DNA from: CAIMUM01 sp034429715
Lineage (GTDB): Bacteria; Chloroflexota; Dehalococcoidia; GIF9; UBA5629
Length of the DNA stretch: 12,373 nt
NCBI GenBank assembly: GCA_034429715.1
Contig: DAOUFR010000065.1
Span: 1-12,373, forward strand
Direction: 5' to 3'
This document shows, piece by piece, positions 6,852 to 12,373 of the stretch; the stretch's first letter is position 1, and each line of letters opens with the position of its first letter. The notes under the pieces are model-generated. The model had not been told where the DNA came from and searched no databases. It worked only from the letters and a program-made list of their open reading frames with translations. A program made the translations under genes and the position numbers.

Positions 6852-8075
6852 TTATTTTTTATCCCCCAGCTTCGGCTCCTTTAACATGAAGGTAAGTATG
6901 ATGGCGACGATCAGCAGGACTGCCAGCAGCAGCATGGCAAGCGTAAACTGTCCCGTGGCATCGCGCAGCATCTCCATGGCGGGGACGACCGCGACCGCGC
7001 AGGCGTTGCCCAGCAGCCAGAGCCAGCCCAGCGAGATGCCGGCATAGCGTGCCCCGGCATACTCGACGGACAGCGCCATCAGTATGGGAAGGGCTGAGAC
7101 CATGCAGAATCCCAGCAGGAAGGAATTGATCAGGCTGAAGGTGAATCCTGAGGGGAAGAGCATCAGCACGATGAAAACCACGCCTCCGACCAGCGCCGTA
7201 TAGAGGAAAGGCTTGCGTTTCATTATCTTATCAGAGATCAACGGCATGACGATGCAGCCTATGATGGCGCCCAGTATCATGATGCCGGATACGTAGCCGA
7301 CCTCGGTTAGGGGTATGCCGTGCGTCTCGTTGAGAAACTTCTCTATCCAGGTGGCCACACCGTTGAAGCAGCCGGTGCCGATCAGGAAGATGATGCTGAG
7401 GAGGACGAAGCTGCGCATCTTGAGTATATCCTTGAGGCCGCGCCACTCTTTCATGTCCGTGAACTCCGTTGTGGCCGCGGTCAGCCTGGCAGGTGTGGGC
7501 GGACGCTCTTTGACCAGGACGAAGAACAGCACTACGGCCAGCACTCCCAGCAAGCTGTAGGTAAGCAGCATATTAAAATAGCCCAGCTCAACCAGCAGCA
7601 GGGGCGTTACGCCCAGGCCGATGAGCATGCCCAGGAACATGGCGACCGTGCCCAGGCTGACGGCGGTCGCCTCCTCTTTCTCCGGGAACCAGGTCACGGC
7701 TATCTTGGTCGTACCGTTGAGTATGCAGGCCGTGCCGGCGCCCGCGCCGATCTGCGAGATGAGCAATAATAAATATAAGTCGGGATTGATCAGCCGCAGG
7801 CAGCCGAAGACGCCCAGCAGCAATACGCCCGAGCCGATGCCCCATCTGATGCCCTTGCGGTCGATGAGTATGCCGAAGGGTATGGAGAAGAGGATAGACA
7901 TCAGGGGAAATATCAGCGCAAGCCAACCGCCCTCCATGGGCGTTATACCCAGGTGCTTCTCCATAAAGGTTTCGACGGACGCGAAATTGAGCCAGAAAAA
8001 CTGCGATACCGCCGACGCGTACATGTAAATGACCAGCACCACCCACCTGTACCCATAGACTTTCTGTTCTGTCAT
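6852..8075 (-). CDS. MFS transporter, 12 transmembrane segments
   Basis: A 407-residue integral membrane protein with twelve predicted hydrophobic helices. Six lie in roughly residues 10-190, then a hydrophilic loop (about 190-225, with KERPPTPARL), then six more to about 398. Loop 2-3 carries the motif-A-like GILIDRKGIRWGIG, and the equivalent later loop has ISDKIMKRKP, both standard for the major facilitator superfamily. The cytosolic tail is short (LKEPKLGDKK). An RBS-like AGGGGA lies just before the ATG at 8075. Its place as second gene of the run, directly after the regulator and 32 bases before the B12-domain gene, suggests that it imports the pathway substrate or exports a product. Sequence does not say which, and the transported compound is unknown. 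Confidence 0.93.
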   Translation of the reverse strand: MTEQKVYGYRWVVLVIYMYASAVSQFFWLNFASVETFMEKHLGITPMEGGWLALIFPLMSILFSIPFGILIDRKGIRWGIGSGVLLLGVFGCLRLINPDLYLLLLISQIGAGAGTACILNGTTKIAVTWFPEKEEATAVSLGTVAMFLGMLIGLGVTPLLLVELGYFNMLLTYSLLGVLAVVLFFVLVKERPPTPARLTAATTEFTDMKEWRGLKDILKMRSFVLLSIIFLIGTGCFNGVATWIEKFLNETHGIPLTEVGYVSGIMILGAIIGCIVMPLISDKIMKRKPFLYTALVGGVVFIVLMLFPSGFTFSLINSFLLGFCMVSALPILMALSVEYAGARYAGISLGWLWLLGNACAVAVVPAMEMLRDATGQFTLAMLLLAVLLIVAIILTFMLKEPKLGDKK

Positions 8076-8216
8076 CGATTCCCCTACCTTTTATTCAAGT
8101 TTCGATATGTATCCGCATGCCCCGTGATGAAAGCGTGATTGAAACCGGACCGGATTGTAAGATCGCCCTGATAACTATTTGGCTGCAGCACCTCCTCTCT
8201 TCGCTGATTAAACGGG
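8076..8216 (-). other. tetR-transporter gap, no recognised element
   Basis: This 141-base spacer has no convincing gene. A GGAGGTG sequence near 8189-8195 on the coding strand has no suitable start codon after it, and a short open frame crossing the region lacks any family signature. I see no strong -35/-10 pair and no hairpin with a T-run, so transcription from the tetR promoter may continue into the transporter. Confidence 0.5.
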
Positions 8217-8876
8217 TTATTTGCCACGGACGGCCGCGCCCGCGGGTCTTTTGGCGGATATGCCGGATAAAATAAGGTCGGTCTGACGCTGGATGAACTC
8301 ATCCAGCGTGCAATGCCTGCCGGCGAACCACCTTCGGAAAGCCCACATATCGCCCAGGACTATGATGTCGTGCGCGGTGAGCAGTATATCCTTTACCTGG
8401 AAATCGCCCGACCTGCACCCGGCCTTCAGTATCTTGCTGTACATCTCAGCCAGCTCGTCCTCGACCTCGATCAGCCGGCGGCGCTGATCGGGCAGCATGT
8501 TCCCGCTCTCCTGGTACCAGAAGACCTGCAGGTCCTGGCTGATATCTATCATGCGCAGGTAACGGTCGATGGTCACGCGCAGCGCCATGACAGGGCCCAG
8601 TTTTACAAGGGATTTCTCACTTTCGCGGATGAATTCATGAACGGCGGCCAGCTCCTCGTCCATAATCATCGTCATGATATCGTCCTTGGTGCTTATATAG
8701 TGGTAGAGCGTTCCCACGACGATGCCGCTCTCGCGCGCTATCTCGCGCATGGTGGTCTTGTGGAGGCCTTTCTTCAGGAACAGCTTCGCGGCGGCAATGA
8801 GAATCTGGCGACGCCTGGAGATGGACTCCATCTCTGTATCCGCACTTGTCTCTTTACTCACGGTTTCTCTGCGCAT
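8217..8876 (-). CDS. TetR/AcrR-family transcriptional regulator
   Basis: A 219-residue regulator. The N-terminal DNA-binding domain covers about residues 20-68: RRRQILIAAAKLFLKKG, then TTMREIARESGIVVGTLYHY as helix-turn-helix, then ISTKDDIMTMIMDEELA. The remaining 150 residues form the variable helical ligand-binding and dimerisation domain. The start at 8876 follows the only strong promoter upstream; there is no convincing Shine-Dalgarno, and an internal ATG at residue 16 cannot be excluded. A perfect inverted repeat at 8907-8930 overlaps the promoter's -10, so the protein probably represses its own gene and, by read-through, the catabolic genes after it until a pathway metabolite (perhaps an acyl-CoA) releases it. 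A 141-base gap separates it from the transporter. Confidence 0.93.
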   Translation of the reverse strand: MRRETVSKETSADTEMESISRRRQILIAAAKLFLKKGLHKTTMREIARESGIVVGTLYHYISTKDDIMTMIMDEELAAVHEFIRESEKSLVKLGPVMALRVTIDRYLRMIDISQDLQVFWYQESGNMLPDQRRRLIEVEDELAEMYSKILKAGCRSGDFQVKDILLTAHDIIVLGDMWAFRRWFAGRHCTLDEFIQRQTDLILSGISAKRPAGAAVRGK

Positions 8877-8906
8877 CCAATATCTAAGTCACGTGTGATT
8901 GCAGGC

Positions 8907-8930
8907 AATCGAACGAACGACCGTTCGATT
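8907..8930. promoter_or_regulatory. Inverted-repeat operator before tetR
   Basis: The site is a perfect inverted repeat, AATCGAACG (8907-8915) and CGTTCGATT (8922-8930), with a 6-base spacer. A second, nested phase is CGAACG-AC-CGTTCG (8914-8927). Such overlapping GAACG/CGTTC half-sites are typical of TetR-family operators. It covers the expected transcription start and overlaps the last three bases of the -10 box. Confidence 0.8.
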
Positions 8931-8957
8931 ATAGTTGATATATTTTGACATTGTCAA
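8928..8957 (-). promoter_or_regulatory. Sigma70-type promoter of the tetR-led operon
   Basis: On the coding strand there is a perfect TTGACA (8957-8952) and a perfect TATAAT (8933-8928), separated by 18 bases. Transcription would start near 8921, about 45 bases before the tetR ATG and inside the inverted repeat. It is the only consensus-quality promoter seen for the leftward genes. Confidence 0.82.
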
Positions 8958-8964
8958 GTGGGCT

Positions 8965-9058
8965 GGTCACTGCGAGGACACATGATTGCCACGGCCTTCG
9001 GCCTCGCAATGACCCGGTCAACAGTGGTCATTGCGAGCGTAGCGAAGCAATCCTGTGC
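8965..9058. repeat. Cluster of three dispersed-repeat units before the aldo/keto reductase
   Basis: Three related units occur. GGTCACTGCGAGGACAC (from 8965) is in plus orientation. GATTGCCACGGCC...CTCGCAATGACC (8984-9014) is inverted, with a GGCC-TTC-GGCC mini-hairpin. GGTCATTGCGAGCGTAGCGAAGCAATCCTGTG (9027-9058) is in plus orientation. They belong to the same family as the copies at 498-540 and 10151-10237. The inverted pairing can form a long stem and may separate the divergent tetR and aldo/keto reductase transcripts. Confidence 0.7.
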
Positions 9059-9064
9059 TATCAT
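9056..9064 (+). promoter_or_regulatory. Possible extended -10 promoter of the aldo/keto reductase
   Basis: TGCTATCAT resembles an extended -10 (TGnTATAAT) about 40 bases before the GTG start. It lies inside a small inverted repeat, CCTGT/ACAGG (9052-9069). No -35 box is recognisable. Confidence 0.3.
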
Positions 9065-9103
9065 ACAGGGAAACAATCTTATCTTTACAAAGGAGGATAA
9101 AAC

Positions 9104-10150
9104 GTGGAAAAGATAAGGCTGGGAAAGTCCGGCTTGATGGTGACCAGGATCGGATTCGGCGGGATCCCCATCCAGAGGCTTAACGAAGAGGACGCCATCG
9201 CCGTAATCAAGAGGTGCCTGCATCACAGTATCAATTTCCTGGATACGGCCAACGCTTACACAACCAGCGAGGCGCGCATAGGCAAGGCCATCGCCGGACG
9301 CCGCCAGGATCTCATCATCGCCAGCAAGACAACCCACCGGGATAAGGACGGCGTGGCCAAGCATCTGGAAAAAAGCCTGACGCGGCTGGGCACCGATTAC
9401 ATCGACCTGTACCAGTACCACGCGGTCAGCGACTTTAAAACGCTCGACGCGGTGCTCGATCCCAACGGACCGATGGCCGTGCTGGAGGAAGCGAAAAAGG
9501 CGGGCAAGATCAGGCACATCGGACTCTCCTCTCACCAGATCGACGTCGCCATCAAGGCCGTGGAGTCGGATCGCTTCGAGACGCTGATGTTCCCCTTCAA
9601 TTTCGTCACCGACGAGGCGGCTGAAAAACTGCTGCCGCTCTGCAAAAAGCACGACGTGGGATTTATCGTCATGAAGCCGCTGGCGGGCGGCATGATAGCC
9701 GATGCCAGGACAGCCTTCAGATACCTTTTTCAGTTCAAGGAGATCGTCACCATACCGGGCATCGAGAGGCCGGCTGAGATAGATGAGATCGTGGGTATAC
9801 TAAACGGGCCGCTGGACCTGACCGAGAAGGACCGCGCGGACATGCGCAAGCTGAAGGAGCAACTGGGGACCAGGTTCTGCCACCGCTGCGACTACTGCCA
9901 GCCATGCAAGGAGGGCATCCACATCTCGTCGGTGATGACCTTCCCCAGCTTCATGGCGCGCCTGCCGGAGGAGCAGATCTTCGGCTTCTGGGCGGGACTG
10001 TTCGACCTGGCCGCCAAATGCAACAAGTGCGGCGAATGCGAGGAACGCTGCCCCTACCACCTGCCCATCCGCGACCTGATGGAGGAATATTACGAGCTCT
10101 ACGAGCAGAAGAAAAAGGCCTTCAAGGCCAGGACGGGGACAGTCAGTTAA
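9104..10150 (+). CDS. Aldo/keto reductase with C-terminal Fe-S cysteine motifs
   Basis: A 348-residue protein. Residues 1 to about 235 form the aldo/keto reductase barrel. The opening is KIRLGKSGLMVTRIGFGG, and the tetrad is Asp47 and Tyr52 (FLDTANAY), Lys75 (IIASKT) and His106 (YQYHAV). The C-terminal part has two cysteine clusters: C259-C262-C265-C268 with two residues between each, and C306xxC309xxC312xxxC316-Pro, the classic [4Fe-4S] ferredoxin motif. Enzymes of this type occur widely in anaerobes and are thought to pass electrons between Fe-S centres and a carbonyl/alcohol substrate; the substrate is unknown. The start is GTG at 9104, with AGGAGG (9091-9096) seven bases before. It is transcribed away from the tetR operon, stands alone, and is bounded by repeat elements on both sides, so a functional link with the operon is not shown. 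Confidence 0.94.
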   Translation: MEKIRLGKSGLMVTRIGFGGIPIQRLNEEDAIAVIKRCLHHSINFLDTANAYTTSEARIGKAIAGRRQDLIIASKTTHRDKDGVAKHLEKSLTRLGTDYIDLYQYHAVSDFKTLDAVLDPNGPMAVLEEAKKAGKIRHIGLSSHQIDVAIKAVESDRFETLMFPFNFVTDEAAEKLLPLCKKHDVGFIVMKPLAGGMIADARTAFRYLFQFKEIVTIPGIERPAEIDEIVGILNGPLDLTEKDRADMRKLKEQLGTRFCHRCDYCQPCKEGIHISSVMTFPSFMARLPEEQIFGFWAGLFDLAAKCNKCGECEERCPYHLPIRDLMEEYYELYEQKKKAFKARTGTVS

Positions 10151-10193
10151 TCATTGCGAGGAACGAAGTGACGAAGCAATCTTGTGCGTGATG
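10151..10193 (+). repeat. Dispersed 43-base repeat, copy B
   Basis: The copy begins at the base after the aldo/keto reductase stop codon and matches 498-540 at 41 of 43 bases. With the inverted unit at 10202-10237 it can form a long hairpin. Confidence 0.75.
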
Positions 10194-10201
10194 GCGGGTA
10201 A

Positions 10202-10237
10202 ACAAGATTGCCACGCCCTTACGGGCTCGCAATGACA
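10202..10237 (-). repeat. Inverted unit of the dispersed repeat; possible bidirectional terminator with copy B
   Basis: The reverse complement reads TGTCATTGCGAGCCCG...GGCAATCTTGT, pairing at both ends with 10151-10184. An internal GCCC-TTAC-GGGC hairpin is visible. The structure lies between two converging genes, where a bidirectional terminator would be expected, though there is no clear T-run. Confidence 0.6.
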
Positions 10238-10288
10238 TTAGCATTATACATAACGTGCTGGTATTTCGAATCTTCCATCGCTTATCAA

Positions 10289-11089
10289 CTAACCTTCCAG
10301 GAAGCGGATGATCCTGTCGCTGCTCTCCTGCGAAGTGTCCGAGATGAAACCGTGTCCGGCCTGTTCGAACACCGCCAGTTCCGCGCCCTTTATCCTGGAG
10401 GCCAGTATTTTAGAGTTCTCGTGAGGAATAAGACGGTCGCGCGCGCCGGTGACAACCAGCACCGGCACTTTAAGCTGTGGCAGCCGCTCGTAGGTATCGT
10501 TTGTCAGTATGAAATTAGCCTGGCTGATGTAGCAGTGCATGGGTGTGGGATGCCGCGTGGTGGTCTTTACATAACGTTCAACAGCCTCGGGATGCTGATC
10601 GATGAAATCCTGGTTCCACAGCCAGGGCACGGTCGAGCGCGCCCTTTCTTCGTCCGATAATTTGGCCCGCTCCGGGTTGAAAAGAAAGGCCGCCGCCTCG
10701 GGTGTGGACCCGATGGCATGGGGCCCGCCGCAGGACGTGCAACCCAGGACCAGTTTTTTTACACGCGAGGGATGCCTGAGCGCAAGCTCCTGAGCGATCA
10801 TACCGCCCATAGAGGTGCCGAAGACGTGCGCCGACTCGATGCCCAGTGCGTCCAGCAATCCGACGGCGTCCCCCACCATCATATCGGCGGTGTAGGGTAT
10901 ATCCGGCTTGCCGCTCCTGCCCGTGCCGCGGTTGTCGAAGATAATCGTCTTGAAACGCGCCGCCAGGCGAGGCAGTATCACGAACCAGTGGCCCGAGTTG
11001 GAGCCGTAACCCATGATCAGCAGCAGCGGCTCTCCCTCGCCGTGCACCTCGTAGTAAAGATCGATGCCGTTAACCTTTATAGTGGGCAT
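10289..11089 (-). CDS. Alpha/beta-fold hydrolase
   Basis: A 266-residue hydrolase of usual length. The oxyanion region is LLLIMGYGSNSGHW (23-36). FDNRGTGRSGKP (51-62) follows. The nucleophile elbow is GTSMGG with Ser93. The acid is Asp218 in TGARDRLIP, and the base is His246 in QAGHGF, completing the catalytic triad. The opening TIKVNGIDLYYEVHGEGEPL places it with the 3-oxoadipate enol-lactonase-like / esterase group, but that group is broad and sequence does not give the substrate. No signal peptide is seen, so it is cytosolic. GGGAG lies about eight bases before the ATG at 11089. It converges on the aldo/keto reductase and diverges from the toxin-antitoxin pair, and appears to be a single-gene unit. 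Confidence 0.93.
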   Translation of the reverse strand: MPTIKVNGIDLYYEVHGEGEPLLLIMGYGSNSGHWFVILPRLAARFKTIIFDNRGTGRSGKPDIPYTADMMVGDAVGLLDALGIESAHVFGTSMGGMIAQELALRHPSRVKKLVLGCTSCGGPHAIGSTPEAAAFLFNPERAKLSDEERARSTVPWLWNQDFIDQHPEAVERYVKTTTRHPTPMHCYISQANFILTNDTYERLPQLKVPVLVVTGARDRLIPHENSKILASRIKGAELAVFEQAGHGFISDTSQESSDRIIRFLEG

Positions 11090-11168
11090 TTCATGCTCCC
11101 GTTCTCATAAATGAATTTATTATATCAGTTGGGCCAGCAAGTTGAGGACGGCGGCAAGATAAACGGGC

Positions 11169-11197
11169 TTGACAAATAGAAAACAATCATTTATTCT
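11169..11197 (+). promoter_or_regulatory. Promoter of the higBA-type operon
   Basis: A perfect TTGACA (11169-11174) is followed after 17 bases by TATTCT (11192-11197, four of six consensus bases). It lies about 20 bases before the toxin start and just before the palindromic operator. Confidence 0.65.
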
Positions 11198-11213
11198 ACA
11201 CCCATAGGGTGTA
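11197..11213. promoter_or_regulatory. Palindromic operator of the higBA-type operon
   Basis: TACACCCATAGGGTGTA is a perfect 7-bp inverted repeat with a 3-base spacer, between the -10 box and the toxin start. This is where a HigA-type antitoxin, alone or bound to its toxin, would repress its own operon. Confidence 0.75.
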
Positions 11214-11216
11214 AGG

Positions 11217-11513
11217 GTGAATATAGAGTTTTCATCCAAGAGGTTGGACGATGCAAGTGTGAGTCTCTCGGAAGCCAGTCGGATTTTCGGTGTTCCGATA
11301 GGACGAAAGTATATCCAGAGGCTGGCAGTTTTGAGAGCTGTTGATAAATTCGGACAACTATTTGGATTGAAGGCGATCCGGCTACACCCGTTGAAAGGGA
11401 AATATGCGGGGCTATATTCAATAACTCTGACTGGTAATTATCGGCTTATTCTTGAGAAGATACAGGAAGACAAAGTGAGAATCATTGATTTGGAGGATTA
11501 CCATGGTAACTAA
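11217..11513 (+). CDS. higB: HigB-like toxin (RelE/ParE superfamily mRNA interferase)
   Basis: A 98-residue toxin of the HigB / 'plasmid maintenance killer' group, the usual size. The family core is clear in the second half: LHPLKGKYAGLYSITLTGNY (56-75), then RLILEKIQEDKVRIIDLEDYH, with the basic and aromatic residues expected of a small ribosome-dependent ribonuclease. The likely start is GTG at 11217. The ribosome site is weak (AGGGTGT overlapping the operator), which is common in toxin-first operons that keep toxin translation low. Its stop at 11511-11513 overlaps the antitoxin gene by 11 bases, so translation of the two is coupled. Activity is inferred from family only. Confidence 0.9.
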   Translation: MNIEFSSKRLDDASVSLSEASRIFGVPIGRKYIQRLAVLRAVDKFGQLFGLKAIRLHPLKGKYAGLYSITLTGNYRLILEKIQEDKVRIIDLEDYHGN

Positions 11514-11793
11514 AACAGGCGCCTATCCGGATGTTGCCATCCCTCCGGGTGAGTTCCTCGCGGAAGAAATTGAGGCAAGAGGAATCACTCAGAAGGAGCT
11601 GGCAAAGCGAATGGCGCGGCCATTGAATGCAATAAACGAGATCATTAACGGAAAGAAAACTATTACTGCCGAGACAGCCTTACAACTTGAGGAAGTCATG
11701 CCGGAAATCCCGGCACGGTTCTGGCTGAACCTGGAAAGCGATTTTCAGTTGACAAAGGCGTTGATAAACAGGCGCAAATCCGGAGTCGCCTGA
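11503..11793 (+). CDS. higA: HigA-like antitoxin (XRE-type helix-turn-helix)
   Basis: A 96-residue antitoxin of the HigA/VapI group. The family opening IPPGEFLAEEIEARGITQKE (19-38) leads into the helix-turn-helix (LAKRMARPLNAINEIINGKKTITAETALQLEEV, about 39-71) and ends ARFWLNLESDFQLTKAL, the standard HigA tail. I chose the ATG at 11503 over an ATG six codons earlier because GGAGG lies six bases before it. It should neutralise the upstream toxin and bind the palindrome at 11197-11213. A perfect 16-base palindrome (11787-11802) covers its stop codon. Confidence 0.93.
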   Translation: MVTKTGAYPDVAIPPGEFLAEEIEARGITQKELAKRMARPLNAINEIINGKKTITAETALQLEEVMPEIPARFWLNLESDFQLTKALINRRKSGVA

Positions 11794-11802
11794 GCTCAGG
11801 CG
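11787..11802. repeat. 16-base perfect palindrome at the end of higA
   Basis: CGCCTGAGCTCAGGCG spans the higA stop codon (TGA at 11791-11793). It may form a short hairpin in the mRNA, but there is no strong T-run after it, so a terminator role is uncertain. The next gene starts 15 bases later. Confidence 0.5.
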
Positions 11803-11816
11803 TTCAGTTGGTTTAG

Positions 11817-12373
11817 ATGCAGGAAAAAATTGAAGAAATTGTGCGAGATACCGTCCCGGACGACGGCAAACATATCTGGGGACCGGCCGACCTGTCCGGG
11901 CTGTTGCACGAGCGCTTCGCCGGCTACAGCTGCGGCATCAGCATCGGTAAAAAGCTCGATGATGCGGTCATCGATTCGATCGTCACCGGCCCTACTCCGG
12001 AATACTGGAAGCTGTATCAGGATACCAACGTCTATTTAACCGGCCTGGCAGCAGACGTTGCCGGGAAGATAGCAGCAGCAGGCGTCAAGAGCCTGGCATT
12101 TGCGCCCACCTCCAGCCAGTTGGACCGGTCTCCCGACTTCGCCCGGACGCTCAGGCATGACTTTTCGCACAAGATGGTGGGGACGCGGGCGGGGCTGGGC
12201 TGGATAGGTAAAAGCGACCTGTTCGTCTCGCTAAAATTCGGCCCCAGGTTGAGGCTTGTCTCCATTCTGGTTGATTACCCGCTCAGACCGCTGCAGCCGT
12301 CCATCGACAAAAGCCGCTGCGGCAAATGCAGCATCTGCGTCGAGGCATGCCCGGCGAAAGCCATAAACGGCAA
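11817..12373 (+). CDS. QueG-like [4Fe-4S] reductase, N-terminal 185 residues (cut by window edge)
   Basis: An open frame from ATG 11817 runs off the right end. It resembles the epoxyqueuosine reductase-like / 4Fe-4S double-cluster family: WGPADLSGLL near the start (21-30), AFAPTS (94-99), RAGLGWIGKSDLFVSLKFGP (124-143), LVSILVDYPL (147-156), then the first ferredoxin motif C168xxC171xxC174xxxC178-Pro. Family members carry a second motif further on, here outside the window. Many such proteins in anaerobes are not true QueG tRNA-modifying enzymes but shorter relatives of unknown substrate, and the opening here looks like that type. The start follows a TAG directly; the ribosome site is weak. 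It lies 23 bases after higA and could be read from the same promoter, but a functional tie is unlikely. Confidence 0.85.
   Translation, partial: MQEKIEEIVRDTVPDDGKHIWGPADLSGLLHERFAGYSCGISIGKKLDDAVIDSIVTGPTPEYWKLYQDTNVYLTGLAADVAGKIAAAGVKSLAFAPTSSQLDRSPDFARTLRHDFSHKMVGTRAGLGWIGKSDLFVSLKFGPRLRLVSILVDYPLRPLQPSIDKSRCGKCSICVEACPAKAING

Noticed and set aside
8084..8302. 72-codon minus-strand frame across the tetR-transporter gap
   Set aside because: It overlaps the tetR 3' end in another frame, has no Shine-Dalgarno and no recognisable protein features.
8954..9652. 232-codon minus-strand open frame over the aldo/keto reductase start
   Set aside because: It covers the catalytic part of a clear plus-strand enzyme and ends in repeat sequence, with no ribosome site or motif.
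498..10193. Possible CRISPR repeats (43-base copies)
   Set aside because: The copies are far apart, occur in both orientations, and are not arrayed with regular spacers; no cas genes are present.

Overview
The window is about 12.4 kb of bacterial DNA, moderately GC-rich by eye, with frequent AGG and ATA codons. The gene content (a B12-binding enzyme, a beta-keto acid cleavage enzyme, a URO-D-fold protein, an Fe-S aldo/keto reductase and an Fe-S reductase of the QueG-like type) points to an anaerobe. An uncultivated Chloroflexota (Dehalococcoidia-like) is my best guess. This is inferred from gene content and style only; there is no rRNA or other phylogenetic marker.

Left three quarters (1-8876): eight genes all run leftward and look like one long catabolic operon. 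In transcription order they are a TetR/AcrR regulator (8876-8217), an MFS transporter (8075-6852), a 583-residue protein with a C-terminal cobalamin-binding domain (6819-5068), an aldehyde dehydrogenase (5024-3582), a BKACE/DUF849 enzyme (3550-2678), a 3-hydroxyacyl-CoA dehydrogenase-family enzyme (2631-1741), a URO-D-family protein (1632-550) and a thiamine-diphosphate enzyme cut by the left edge (434-1). The gaps across the core (MFS to dehydrogenase) are only 31-46 bases. A strong sigma70-type promoter with an inverted-repeat operator lies directly before tetR, which suggests autoregulation of the whole unit. The last two genes are each preceded by a near-identical 30-base leader, and repeat elements sit in the gaps before them. 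Import by the MFS carrier, a B12-dependent step, aldehyde oxidation, oxidation of a 3-hydroxy acid and thiolytic-type cleavage of the 3-keto acid to acetoacetate plus an acyl-CoA make a chemically sensible chain. The substrate cannot be read from the sequence, and I do not recognise this exact combination as a described pathway.

Middle (8940-10240): a rightward aldo/keto reductase with two C-terminal Fe-S cysteine motifs is bounded on both sides by copies of a dispersed inverted-repeat family, another copy of which lies at 498-540.

Right part (10240-12373): a leftward alpha/beta hydrolase is followed by a rightward HigB/HigA-type toxin-antitoxin pair with a clear promoter and palindromic operator. 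Then comes the N-terminal part of a QueG-like Fe-S protein cut by the right edge. No gene-free stretch exceeds 300 bases.
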